Shown piece after piece: positions 44,580 to 53,386 of a DNA stretch of 64,000 nucleotides. Every line of letters begins with the position of its first letter. The first letter of the stretch is position 1. The stretch is from Halomonas citrativorans. GTDB taxonomy: Bacteria; Pseudomonadota; Gammaproteobacteria; Pseudomonadales; Halomonadaceae. Both the position numbers and the translations under genes were made by a program. A model generated the notes under the pieces. That model was not told where the DNA came from. It made no database searches and saw nothing but the letters and a program-made list of their open reading frames with translations. The DNA lies in contig NZ_FUKM01000005.1 in assembly GCF_900163645.1 (NCBI RefSeq), positions 40,081 through 104,080 on the forward strand. Direction: 5' to 3'.

Positions 44580-45185
44580 ATTATCCTCCGTTAGATGCGT
44601 AACTCCGTCTATACATGCTTAATAGAGCGAACCCTAAACCCCACCTTTTCTATATAGACAGTAGCAGGTTCTATATAGACAGTAGCAGGCCGCTTGGCTA
44701 TGCGCTGTTAACGCGTAAAATTACGCGATATGGCCTGCAGAGCTGTTATCTACGGCAGTGTAAAACATCGTTGAGCGGGCATTTTGAACCGACCATTTAG
44801 CGGCTTTATTTGGTTGCTCGGATACTTCCTTCTGGCTGCCAAGAGCGCTTGCCTAAAATAGAAAACACATTTGATAAATTCACAATTGTTAGCCATGGGC
44901 TTCCTTGGTAGGTTGATTTTAAACAACACTAAAGGTGGCCCTTTCACCACGTGCGAGCCAAGCACTATGGACCTTCTAAGCCATTACCTGGAAGTACGTA
45001 GGGCTCACGCGTCAAGGTGAGAAAAAACACCACCACCTGATGCTACGCCTCACACTAAACCGCTTCGGCCCACCTACCCCCTCGGCCATGCACACGGTTT
45101 ACTTGTCGTTGAGCGTTTGAGTCGCACATACTGCCTAGAGCAGCGCCACCAATAAAACGATAACCCTCTGACCGCGAAGACGAAT
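44580..45185. other. Gene-free stretch between GFA and YfcC genes
   Basis: About 600 bp. It holds a 21-bp tandem repeat (44648-44689), a nearby inverted repeat (CGCGTAA-AA-TTACGCG, 44712-44727) and short unsupported frames on both strands. The latter part should contain the YfcC promoter. Nothing else recognised. Confidence 0.5.
44648..44689. repeat. Two perfect copies of a 21-bp tandem repeat
   Basis: The unit TTCTATATAGACAGTAGCAGG occurs twice head-to-tail without mismatch. Each unit contains the palindrome CTATATAG. Function unknown. Confidence 0.85.
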
Positions 45186-46619
45186 ATGACAACGAAGCTG
45201 AGTAAAGGCGCGCCAGAAAAGGCACAAACAATGAAGAAAAAACGCCCTATGCCGGATGTGTTCATCATCCTGTTTAGCTTTATGGTACTGGTACTGCTCG
45301 CCTCTTATATAATCCCCGCAGGAAGCTACGAAAGAACCACCAACAATGGCCTGACGCAGGTCGCCACCGATAGCTTTCAGTACATTACTGCAGCGCCCCT
45401 GAACGTTATGGACCTGTTCACCGCTATTCAAAAAGGCCTCGTGGCGGCGGCTCCGCTGATCTTTTTAATCATGATGGTCGGCGGCGTGCTTAAGGTGATT
45501 GAGTCAACAGGGGCCATCAGCGCAGGCATTCACCAACTCATCAGTAAGGCCAATGGCCGTCGAAACGTCCTTATTTTTATCTTTTGCGCTACGTTCTCAA
45601 CGCTTGCATCGGTTGGGGTAGGTGCCAACCTGGCCATTGCCTTTATACCTATCGGACTGTTTCTTGCCCGCTCAATGAAGCTTGACCCCATTGTAGGCGT
45701 AGCCATTATCTTTTTAGGCTCCTACGCTGGCTTCGGTGCAGGTGTTTTTGACCCTACCGTTACCGTTGCCGGGCAAACCATTGCCGAGCTACCGCTGTTT
45801 TCCGGGTTTATTTACCGGGGCGTTATTTTTATTGTCTTTTTGGCCGTAACCACGGCGTACATCTGCCGCTATGCCAAACGTATCAAGCAGAACCCGGCCC
45901 ATAGCGTGATGGGTGCAGACGCCTTTGATAACACCGAAGCCACACACGAGCCAGGCGCCCTACCGCCATTTACCTTCGCCCATAAGTTGGTACTGCTGAT
46001 ATTTGCCGCTTCATTTGTGTTTTTCCTGTACGGCGGTTTTAACTTCGGATGGGGAATCACTGAACTCTCTGCCACGTTTTTAATGGTGGGAATCGCCACG
46101 GCGCTGATCGGCAGAATGTCCCCCAATGATTTTGTAAAACGCCTGATGAATGGCGCTAGCGAAGTCATGTACGGTGCATTAGTGGTGGGTGTAGCCGCTG
46201 CTGTCATCGTACTGCTTAGACAAGCACAGCTCATCGACACCCTCGTGCATAGCGTCGCAAGCTCTTTGGATGGCCATGGAAAAATTGTCGCCATGGAGCT
46301 TTTATACGTCTTTAACCTGGTATTTAACGGATTGATTACTTCGGGTACCGGCCAGGCCGCTATCGTGATGCCAATTATGGTTCCCATTGGCGATATGCTA
46401 GAAGTCACCCGCCAAGCGACCTTCATCACCTTCAAGCTGGGCGATGCCGTTACCAATATTATCACTCCGCTTTCTGGCACCTTGATGGCGTGCCTGGCGA
46501 TCGCCCGCGTTTCTTACGTGGAGTGGTTCAAATTCGTGCTACCACTGGTATTGATTTGGATTGTCATCGGCGGCGCGTTTGTCGGGGTTGCCGTCGCGAT
46601 TAACTACGGTCCGTTTTAA
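45186..46619 (+). CDS. yfcC: YfcC family anion permease (DcuC/C4-dicarboxylate-like)
   Basis: 477-residue transporter with about twelve segments and the YfcC-family pattern: PMPDVFIILFSFMVLVLLASYIIPAGSYER near the N-terminus, MMVGGVLKVIESTGAI, GVGANLAIAFIPIGLFLA and SGTGQAAIVMPIMVPIGD near 390. Close relatives are called C4-dicarboxylate, basic amino-acid or short-chain-fatty-acid permeases; the substrate is unknown. It converges with the LysR gene at 46708, next to the tryptophan-degradation cluster, so a peptide- or tryptophan-related solute is possible. The first 45 bases before the MKKKRPMPD segment may or may not be translated. Confidence 0.8.
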   Translation: MTTKLSKGAPEKAQTMKKKRPMPDVFIILFSFMVLVLLASYIIPAGSYERTTNNGLTQVATDSFQYITAAPLNVMDLFTAIQKGLVAAAPLIFLIMMVGGVLKVIESTGAISAGIHQLISKANGRRNVLIFIFCATFSTLASVGVGANLAIAFIPIGLFLARSMKLDPIVGVAIIFLGSYAGFGAGVFDPTVTVAGQTIAELPLFSGFIYRGVIFIVFLAVTTAYICRYAKRIKQNPAHSVMGADAFDNTEATHEPGALPPFTFAHKLVLLIFAASFVFFLYGGFNFGWGITELSATFLMVGIATALIGRMSPNDFVKRLMNGASEVMYGALVVGVAAAVIVLLRQAQLIDTLVHSVASSLDGHGKIVAMELLYVFNLVFNGLITSGTGQAAIVMPIMVPIGDMLEVTRQATFITFKLGDAVTNIITPLSGTLMACLAIARVSYVEWFKFVLPLVLIWIVIGGAFVGVAVAINYGPF

Positions 46620-46664
46620 GCAGGGTTTTAATAGGATTGTTTAAGCTTTTTAACGTTCGCTTCC

Positions 46665-46687
46665 AAGCCACCTATAATGGGTGGCTT
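46665..46687. terminator. Hairpin between yfcC and the LysR gene
   Basis: 8-bp arms AAGCCACC / GGTGGCTT with a 7-nt loop between convergent genes. No long T-run. Confidence 0.5.
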
Positions 46688-46707
46688 AACGTCTAACAGG
46701 CATGCGT

Positions 46708-47610
46708 TCAACAGACAACGGCCGTCAGCTTCTCTTCCAGAACAACTAAAAACGCCTCGATATGAGCAGGCAGGTAGCGTTCAGCCATCACCTGTACCTG
46801 AAGGCTTCGCTGAGAAAGCTGGGGCTCGTGTAGCGGCTTTAAAACCAGCCCATCCTTATGCATTTTACCGCTTACCGCCACGGCACTACACAACCCGATC
46901 ATATTGGGATGCTCGCTGACCATGGTATAGGTCGCGCCAAGTGAATCGCAGGAGAAGCTTGGGAATACCTTAATACCGGACAAGCTACAGGCTACATCAA
47001 ACAGATAGCGCATTGTCGAGCCATTAAGCGACATGGTAAGCGGGTAGTCGCATAAATCCTTTACATACAAAACGTCATTGCCCGCCAATGGGTGCTCACT
47101 CGACATAAGGGCACTAATCGCGGCGTTATGGCTTGAAACCACCTTTACGCCAATATCCGGCGAGAGGCTAAAGGTTAAGGCGATATCGGCACTGCCTTCT
47201 TTTACCAATTCAGAAGCACGCGCTGAATCGACCATCTGAAGATCAAACCGAATATCAGGATGCTGGGTGATAAAGTGCGAAATAACGCTGGGGAGAAAGT
47301 GCCACGCCATGCCATCAGGGCAAGCCACCACAATGGTTTGGCGTTGGCGCGTCATTACATCCTGCATCTCATCGATAACGCTATTAACTTCTAACTGGTT
47401 ACGCAGTGCATAGGCGTTCAGCAGTTTGCCTGCTTCGGTTAACTGCATACCTCGCGGCTGGCGGTTGAACAGCTTGATATCCAGGCGCTGCTCAAGGTTG
47501 GTGATTTGGCGGCTAACCGCTGAAACAGCGACGTGCAGCTCTTCAGCGGCAGCGGATAGCGAGCCCGTTTTCGCAACGCTTTGAAAGTAGCGCAAGTGGA
47601 GTTCCTGCAT
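46708..47610 (-). CDS. LysR-family regulator of the kynurenine cluster
   Basis: 300-residue LTTR with HTH at residues 4-60 (LRYFQSVAKTGSLSAAAEELHVAVSAVSRQITNLEQ, as the HTH block) and a C-terminal effector domain. Divergent from the M20 peptidase / kynA / kynU / formamidase genes, start to start 184 bp, so it is the obvious candidate regulator. Its effector could be tryptophan or kynurenine (inference). It resembles the CbbR/nitrogen-type LTTR subgroup only in general length. Confidence 0.85.
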   Translation of the reverse strand: MQELHLRYFQSVAKTGSLSAAAEELHVAVSAVSRQITNLEQRLDIKLFNRQPRGMQLTEAGKLLNAYALRNQLEVNSVIDEMQDVMTRQRQTIVVACPDGMAWHFLPSVISHFITQHPDIRFDLQMVDSARASELVKEGSADIALTFSLSPDIGVKVVSSHNAAISALMSSEHPLAGNDVLYVKDLCDYPLTMSLNGSTMRYLFDVACSLSGIKVFPSFSCDSLGATYTMVSEHPNMIGLCSAVAVSGKMHKDGLVLKPLHEPQLSQRSLQVQVMAERYLPAHIEAFLVVLEEKLTAVVC

Positions 47611-47794
47611 AACGGCCTCATTGATGACCTGCCTGTTAGCAGGTGAATAGCGCTATCGGCAGCGATTCAAACATCTACCGATGATTTCTAATAGTTAGAA
47701 AGGTACTTTGAAATCTTAATGATTGCTGCAAACAAGAGCAAGGGCTAGGCTCACCTCAACGACCACTAAAAGCCCAATGATAAAAAGGCACACC

Positions 47795-49228
47795 ATGACA
47801 ACACCGCAGCGTTCAAAACGGGAACAGGCGATTCAGCTAGCGAGTGATGAGCTTTCAAACGGTAATTTTTATAAGACGCTGGCAAAACGTATTGCCATGC
47901 GCACAGTCAGCCAGGACCCCGCCTGTGCCGATACACTCAACGCGTACCTTGAACAAGAAATTGGCCCGCTGCTTTCAAGGCTGGGCTTCACCTGCCAGAT
48001 TATCGAGAACCCGAAACCCGGCTTTCCTCCCCTGCTGATGGGGGAGCGCATTGAAGACTCCGCCTACTCTACGCTGCTGCTTTATGGCCATGGTGACGTT
48101 ACCGATGGCCAGGAAGACCAATGGGCGAACGGTATTGCCCCCTGGGCGCTAACCTTTAAAGAAGGCCGAGTTTATGGCCGCGGCACCGCCGACAACAAGG
48201 GCCAGCACAGCGTCAATTTAACCGCGCTGGAAGCTGTGATTAACGCTCGTAAGGGTCGGTTAGGCTACAACGTAAAAATGCTGTTTGAAATGAGCGAGGA
48301 GATAGGCTCACCGGGATTGGAAGAGACCTGCACTGCCTATCAGAAAGCGCTTAAATCCGACCTTTTTCTGGCCTCTGATGGCCCCAGAATCCGCCACGAC
48401 ATGCCCACCCTTTTCCTGGGCTCTCGCGGCGTTGTTCAACTCAAGTTGTCGCTTAACACTGGCAACGGTGGCCGCCATTCCGGCAACTGGGGAGGTGTTA
48501 TTACCAACCCGGCGGTGGTGCTGTGTAATGCGCTCGCCACGCTACTTTCCCCGAGCGGCAAAATTCTGGCCGACTTTCTCAAGGCACCGACGATGACAGA
48601 AGACGTCTCCCGGTTAGTGCGCGACTTGCCGGTAGGCGGCGGTGCCTCCGACCCCACGATTAACCCAGCGTGGGGCGAAGAAACCCTAGCGGATGGCGAG
48701 CGTTTATATGGGGCCAACACGTTTGAAATTCTTGGGTTGAGTGCGGGTAGAACCGACAAAACCGTAGGCGCGATTCCAGAGCACGCGGAAGCGGTATTAC
48801 AGCTGCGTTTTGTAAAAGGCACCGACTGGCAAGCGGTGGAGAGTAACCTGCGCCAGCACCTGGACACCCACGGCTTTAACGATATCCAACTGACGTTTCT
48901 AGGCGGCTACGCGGCTACTCGGTTGGACCCCAATCACCCTTGGGTGAATTTTGTTGCTCAGTCGACCGAAAACAGCCTGGACGAAGCGACCTATATTTTA
49001 CCCAACCTGGGCGGCACGATTCCCAATCACTGCTTTTCAGACGTGCTTAATCTACCCACCGTTTGGCTGCCCCACTCCTATCCGTCATGTAATCAGCACG
49101 CCCCCGATGAACACTTGCTGGAAACCATTGTCGAGCAAGGGCTAAAACTAGCCGCCGGGATCTTCTGGGATTTAGGCGAACCTCAAGCACAAGCGCTAAC
49201 CACTCATGACGCGGCAAAGGCATATTAA
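47795..49228 (+). CDS. M20-family metallopeptidase in the kynurenine operon
   Basis: 477-residue M20 (ArgE/DapE/PepV-like) dinuclear zinc hydrolase. Metal/catalytic features: LLLYGHGDVTDGQ near residue 98 (His and Asp), GRGTADNKGQHSVN near 132 (bridging Asp), MLFEMSEEIGSPGLEE near 175 (Glu pair) and a dimerisation insert with GGRHSGNWGG near 245. The ATG at 47795 has AAGG and gives a normal N-terminus; longer frames from 47723 are unsupported. It is the first gene of a run with kynA (3 bp later), kynU and formamidase, suggesting it releases tryptophan or a related amide from a peptide or N-acyl compound (inference). Confidence 0.85.
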   Translation: MTTPQRSKREQAIQLASDELSNGNFYKTLAKRIAMRTVSQDPACADTLNAYLEQEIGPLLSRLGFTCQIIENPKPGFPPLLMGERIEDSAYSTLLLYGHGDVTDGQEDQWANGIAPWALTFKEGRVYGRGTADNKGQHSVNLTALEAVINARKGRLGYNVKMLFEMSEEIGSPGLEETCTAYQKALKSDLFLASDGPRIRHDMPTLFLGSRGVVQLKLSLNTGNGGRHSGNWGGVITNPAVVLCNALATLLSPSGKILADFLKAPTMTEDVSRLVRDLPVGGGASDPTINPAWGEETLADGERLYGANTFEILGLSAGRTDKTVGAIPEHAEAVLQLRFVKGTDWQAVESNLRQHLDTHGFNDIQLTFLGGYAATRLDPNHPWVNFVAQSTENSLDEATYILPNLGGTIPNHCFSDVLNLPTVWLPHSYPSCNQHAPDEHLLETIVEQGLKLAAGIFWDLGEPQAQALTTHDAAKAY

Positions 49229-49231
49229 GTG

Positions 49232-50068
49232 ATGGAAACTCCAAAAAAGAACAGCGTTGATAACGAAGCCATCCACTGGGACCAGGATATCAGCTACGGC
49301 CAATACCTTGACCTTGAGCCCTTGCTGGCTTGCCAGAACCCGGCCTCTGACGAGCACGATGAACTACTCTTTATCATGATTCACCAGGTGTCGGAGCTAT
49401 GGATCAAGCTCTGCTTGCACGAAGCCCACGCAGCGGCCAAGCATATTGCCGATGACAACCTGAGCCCAGCGTTCAAAATGCTCTCACGCGTATCCCGCAT
49501 CCAGGAACAGCTCATCAACGCCTGGGAAGTGCTGGTAACGATGACGCCCGCCGATTACTTGAGCTTTCGTGACAGCCTTGGGCAAAGCTCGGGCTTTCAG
49601 TCCTATCAATACCGGGAAATTGAGTTTTTGCTGGGCAACAAGAACGCCAAATTGATTGAAGCACACCGCTCAAAGCCCAAGCACTACCAAAAACTCCAGC
49701 ATGCGCTTAATTCGCCCAGCCTTTACGATGTCTCGCTGCAGCTACTGGCCCGCCGGGGTTTTGATATTCCAGAAAACATCACCCATCGTGACTGGAGCAT
49801 TCCCTACACCGCGAGTAGCGACGTCGAAGCGGTGTGGATGGAGATCTATCGCAACAGCGAAAAGTACTGGGATCTATACGAACTGGCCGAAAAGCTGGTG
49901 GATGTCGAGTTTAACTTCCAGCGCTGGCGCTTTAACCACATGAAAACAGTGGAGCGCATTATTGGCTACCGACGTGGCACCGGAGGCTCATCGGGCGTGA
50001 GCTACCTGGTCAAGGCACTCGACCTGCAGTTCTTCCCGGAACTTTGGAGCGTAAGGACATCTATTTAA
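49232..50068 (+). CDS. kynA: Tryptophan 2,3-dioxygenase
   Basis: Heme enzyme opening the indole ring of L-tryptophan to N-formylkynurenine. 278 residues, the bacterial TDO length. SYGQYLDLEPLLACQNPAS, DELLFIMIHQVSELWIKLCLHEAHAA (heme-proximal region), FRDSLGQSSGFQSYQYREIEFLLGNK and FNFQRWRFNHMKTVERIIGYRRGTGGSSGVSYL are the TDO signature blocks, each given here as a family landmark. The ATG at 49232 is preceded by AAAGG inside the end of the M20 gene. First committed step of the cluster. Confidence 0.95.
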   Translation: METPKKNSVDNEAIHWDQDISYGQYLDLEPLLACQNPASDEHDELLFIMIHQVSELWIKLCLHEAHAAAKHIADDNLSPAFKMLSRVSRIQEQLINAWEVLVTMTPADYLSFRDSLGQSSGFQSYQYREIEFLLGNKNAKLIEAHRSKPKHYQKLQHALNSPSLYDVSLQLLARRGFDIPENITHRDWSIPYTASSDVEAVWMEIYRNSEKYWDLYELAEKLVDVEFNFQRWRFNHMKTVERIIGYRRGTGGSSGVSYLVKALDLQFFPELWSVRTSI

Positions 50069-50137
50069 CGGCAAGCGCCCAATAAGCCTTACCCCACTTT
50101 TCACCTGTGTGACGACATTTTTTGCTGGAGTACCGAT

Positions 50138-51367
50138 ATGCGCGTGAGCCTGGATACCGTTCGTGAGCTGGACCGCCAAGACCCACTGGCAGATTTCAAA
50201 CGCCACTTTTCCCTGCCAGAAGGTGTTCTCTACCTGGATGGCAACTCGCTTGGTGCGCAACCGGTCGCGGCCAAGCAAGCGGTTGATGACTCTATGGAGC
50301 AGTGGCGTACCCAGCTTATTAAAGGCTGGAACCAGGGCTGGTTTGATGCGCCCGAACGGCTGGGAAACCTGCTCGCCCCGGTGATTGGTGCTCAGCACGG
50401 TGAAGTGGTGGTCACGGACAACATCACGCTCAATATTTTCAAACTGTTGGGCTATATCCTCGACAAGCGCCAGGATGATTGCCGCACGGTACTCAGTGAG
50501 GGCGGCAACTTCCCCACTGACGGCTATATCGCCCAAGGCTACTGTCGGGTTAGCGGCTGTGAGCACCGCTTTATGCCCGAAGGTGACGACCTTGCCACGC
50601 ACCTGGAAGGCGTGGCCGTGGTGGTGCTTAGCCAGGTCAACTATCGCACGGGCAAACTGCGCGACATGGCAGCCACTACTCAACTGGTTCATGAACATGG
50701 TGCCGAGGTCATTTGGGATTTAGCCCACTCTGCTGGCGCATTGCCTGTCGAACTTAACGGTGTGGGCGCACGCTATGCCGTAGGTTGTACCTATAAATAC
50801 CTGAATGGCGGCCCTGGTGCGCCCGCTTTTCTTTACGTGCACCGCGACCACCTGGACAGCACGTGGCAACCGCTCTCTGGCTGGCATGGCCATACCTCAC
50901 CTTTCGCCTTTCAGGCCGACTACGCACCCGCCGATGACATCTCGCGTTTTCGTACCGGCACACACTCAGCGATTATTTACGCAGCCCTTGAAGCGTCTTT
51001 AGCCATCTGGGCTGAGGTCGATATGCAGGTCGTGCGCGATAAAAGCCTGGCCATGAGCAATCTGTTCCGCGAGTGCCTGGCAGATATTTTTGAGTCCCAC
51101 GGCATCGAAGATATTACTCCGGCAGTCGACCAGCGTGGCAGCCAGGTATCGTTGATAGATGCCCAGAACGGCTATGCCATTGTGCAAGCGCTGATTGCGC
51201 GTGGTGTAATTGGTGATTATCGGGAGCCGGGCTTAATGCGCTTCGGCTTCACCCCACTCTATTTAAGCTACGAAGATGTGTGGCAGGCCGCGCAGCACTT
51301 CCGCGAGGTGGTCGAAAGCGGTGAGTATCAAAATCCTGAATTTCACGTGCTTAGCGCCGTTACCTGA
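50138..51367 (+). CDS. kynU: Kynureninase
   Basis: PLP-dependent hydrolase converting kynurenine to anthranilate and alanine. 409 residues, typical. YLDGNSLGAQPVAAKQAV near the N-terminus, VVVTDNITLNIFKLLGY (PLP phosphate-binding), VVVLSQVNYRTGKLRDM, VIWDLAHSAGALPVELN (PLP Asp) and GCTYKYLNGGPGAPAF with the Schiff-base Lys near residue 222. GGAG eight bases upstream of the ATG. It lies 69 bp downstream of kynA and 12 bp before the formamidase. Confidence 0.95.
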   Translation: MRVSLDTVRELDRQDPLADFKRHFSLPEGVLYLDGNSLGAQPVAAKQAVDDSMEQWRTQLIKGWNQGWFDAPERLGNLLAPVIGAQHGEVVVTDNITLNIFKLLGYILDKRQDDCRTVLSEGGNFPTDGYIAQGYCRVSGCEHRFMPEGDDLATHLEGVAVVVLSQVNYRTGKLRDMAATTQLVHEHGAEVIWDLAHSAGALPVELNGVGARYAVGCTYKYLNGGPGAPAFLYVHRDHLDSTWQPLSGWHGHTSPFAFQADYAPADDISRFRTGTHSAIIYAALEASLAIWAEVDMQVVRDKSLAMSNLFRECLADIFESHGIEDITPAVDQRGSQVSLIDAQNGYAIVQALIARGVIGDYREPGLMRFGFTPLYLSYEDVWQAAQHFREVVESGEYQNPEFHVLSAVT

Positions 51368-51379
51368 TAGAGAGCACGC

Positions 51380-52141
51380 ATGACAGAGCTAACGCCGGAT
51401 CTGGCCTACTCACCGAGCCATTTTGCGTCAGAGTTTGAATCCACTCTTACACGTCAGGCAGATGCCGGACGCACGCTAAGGGACCTCCATCCACCGATAA
51501 CGGTCGCCTATGGCGACCATCCGGCGGCGTGCCTTAACCTGTTTATTCCGCCGGGAGAAGGCCCGTGGCCTTTGATGGTATTCATTCACGGTGGCTACTG
51601 GCAGGAGCTTGACCACACTGCCACGGATTTTCTGGCCGAGCGCTATCTGGCACGGGGAATGGCCTTCGCCTCAATAGGCTATGGCTTAGCCCCAACCCAC
51701 ACCATTGAAAACATGATTACTCAGTGCATTCAGGGGCTAGAAGCGGCCTACCACGCGCTGGCAGAAAGCGGCGGCGTGTGGTCCATCACCCTGGGAGGCC
51801 ATAGCGCGGGCGCCCAACTGGCTTACTGGGTAGCTGTTAGCGGCCGGGTTCCTATTGATAAGCTGGTGCTGGTCAGCGGTGTTTATGACCTTACGCCGCT
51901 GGTAGAAACCTACGTTAACGCTCCCCTAAAGCTGACCAAAGCACAGGCACGCGCACTTAGCCCTCAGTTTGGCGAGCTGACCGCACTGCCCACCTGCCAG
52001 ATTGTGGTTGCCGAAAACGACCCGCCCGCGTTTCATCAGCAGGGACACAATTTTATAGCGCTGCTACGCGCAGCCAACGTCCAAGCAGAGCTGATTGAGC
52101 TGCCGGGGTGCGATCACTTTGATGTGCTGGAGTATTTGTAA
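51380..52141 (+). CDS. Kynurenine formamidase, alpha/beta-hydrolase (AFMID-like) type
   Basis: 253-residue alpha/beta hydrolase that probably deformylates N-formylkynurenine. HGGYWQELD (oxyanion hole and HGGYW motif, near residue 70) and GGHSAGAQLAYWV with the nucleophile Ser near 138 match animal/fungal AFMID-type arylformamidases and differ from the bacterial zinc-dependent KynB. Asp in VAENDPPAF and His in GCDHFDVLEYL complete the triad. It is the last gene of the cluster. Role inferred from operon position with kynA and kynU and the HGGYW motif. Confidence 0.8.
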   Translation: MTELTPDLAYSPSHFASEFESTLTRQADAGRTLRDLHPPITVAYGDHPAACLNLFIPPGEGPWPLMVFIHGGYWQELDHTATDFLAERYLARGMAFASIGYGLAPTHTIENMITQCIQGLEAAYHALAESGGVWSITLGGHSAGAQLAYWVAVSGRVPIDKLVLVSGVYDLTPLVETYVNAPLKLTKAQARALSPQFGELTALPTCQIVVAENDPPAFHQQGHNFIALLRAANVQAELIELPGCDHFDVLEYL

Positions 52142-52297
52142 GCGATAGCCGAGCTCACAATAACCACGCCGTTACTTTCTAGCGACGGCATGGAGTTTTT
52201 AATACCACAGTCTCTCAAAAACCTGCTTTAACGTCCGCCCGGCTAGTTTTCAGATGACTTGTCATAGGTCACCTTGCATCGCCTAACTGGTTAAAGA

Positions 52298-53071
52298 TTA
52301 AACACGCTCTTCATCGCGCAGCGTTAGCACCTCAACACCCTCGGCCGTCACTGCCACCGTATGCTCCCACTGCGCGGATAAGGACTTGTCGCTGGTCACG
52401 ACTGTCCAGCCATCTTTTTTGATTTTTACCTTGGCTTTGCCTTGGTTAATCATGGGTTCGATGGTGAATACCATGCCCTCTTTCAATACCACGCCGTGCC
52501 CTGGCTTTCCGTAGTGCACGACTTCAGGCTCTTCATGCATTTCCTGGCCGATGCCGTGGCCGCAATATTCACGCACCACCGAGTAGCCGTTCTGTTCCGC
52601 ATGCCGCTGGATCGCATGGCCTACATCACCCAGTGTTGCCCCCGGTTTAACCGCGTGGATGCCCTTCCACAGCGCCTCATAGGTTTTATCGACCAGGCGC
52701 TTGGCAATAGGCTTTACCTCACCCAACATGTACATCTTGCTTGAATCGGCAATATAGCCGTTCTTCTCAAGCGTGATATCAATGTTAACGATATCGCCTG
52801 ATTTTAGCGTGAGTGTCTCGGAGGGAGCGCCATGACACACCACCTGGTTCACAGACGCATTCAGCACATATTGATAATCGTATTGCCCTTTGCTGGCCGG
52901 GCGAGCCTTTAGCTCATCTACGATATAACGCTCGGCCCAGTCGTTGATCTGCATGGTGGTGACACCCGGCTCGATTAACGTATCAAGATAACCAAACACC
53001 TGCGCCAGCAAGCGTCCTGCTTCGCGCATCAGCGTCAACTCTTCTGCACTTTTCAGCGGTACGTTATCCAC
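52298..53071 (-). CDS. map: Methionine aminopeptidase type I
   Basis: 257-residue dinuclear metallo-aminopeptidase removing the initiator Met. Metal ligands in VNIDITLEKNGYIADSSKMYMLG (two Asp), GHGIGQEMHEEPEVVHYG (His, then Glu region), MVFTIEPMI (Glu) and WEHTVAVT (Glu). It starts with GTG, AGG six bases upstream, and overlaps the end of the ParD-like gene by 8 bp. A second map copy elsewhere in the genome is likely given this operon context, but cannot be checked here. Confidence 0.93.
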   Translation of the reverse strand: MDNVPLKSAEELTLMREAGRLLAQVFGYLDTLIEPGVTTMQINDWAERYIVDELKARPASKGQYDYQYVLNASVNQVVCHGAPSETLTLKSGDIVNIDITLEKNGYIADSSKMYMLGEVKPIAKRLVDKTYEALWKGIHAVKPGATLGDVGHAIQRHAEQNGYSVVREYCGHGIGQEMHEEPEVVHYGKPGHGVVLKEGMVFTIEPMINQGKAKVKIKKDGWTVVTSDKSLSAQWEHTVAVTAEGVEVLTLRDEERV

Positions 53072-53270
53072 CGATCACCTGCCTTACTTCAATGTCTGCC
53101 TGTTGCATCTGCTCGCGCATAATGTCGGTGAAGGTCATGCCTGGATTAGCCTCTGCCAGCATACCCACCTTAATCCAATACTCCGCCTGTGCGTTGATCG
53201 AACGCACCATGACCGAGCTGGCTTTACGAATATCTTCGTGTAGCTGGTCGTTGATTTTTACGATACCCAT
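53064..53270 (-). CDS. ParD-like protein overlapping map
   Basis: 68-residue small protein of the ParD_like family (named as antitoxin-like): MGIVKINDQLHEDIRKASSVMVRSINAQAEYWIKVGMLAEANPG, where the first strand and helix resemble a ribbon-helix-helix dimer and RSINAQAEYWIKVG is the defining block. Its start (ATG with AAGG upstream) is 53270; a longer frame is unsupported. No toxin gene is adjacent; instead its stop overlaps the map start, implying coupled translation. A DNA-binding autoregulator is plausible. Confidence 0.75.
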   Translation of the reverse strand: MGIVKINDQLHEDIRKASSVMVRSINAQAEYWIKVGMLAEANPGMTFTDIMREQMQQADIEVRQVIGG

Positions 53271-53386
53271 GGAATGCCTTGATATATGAAACGTATATAA
53301 AGCATATATTAGAATAAGAATACCCAGCAAGCGACCTGGTTAAGCCGACGTTCTATAGGAGTGATTTTTCAGTTGCAGATACACTA

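Noticed and set aside
44700..44730. Inverted repeat CGCGTAA-AA-TTACGCG as an integron attC site
   Set aside because: No integrase gene, no R'/R'' core pair and no gene-cassette array around it.
45869..46480. 203-codon minus-strand frame inside yfcC
   Set aside because: Shadow of a transporter gene; composition follows the antisense of membrane segments.
49988..50698. 236-codon minus-strand frame over kynA/kynU
   Set aside because: Lies across two well-supported genes on the opposite strand; no ribosome site.
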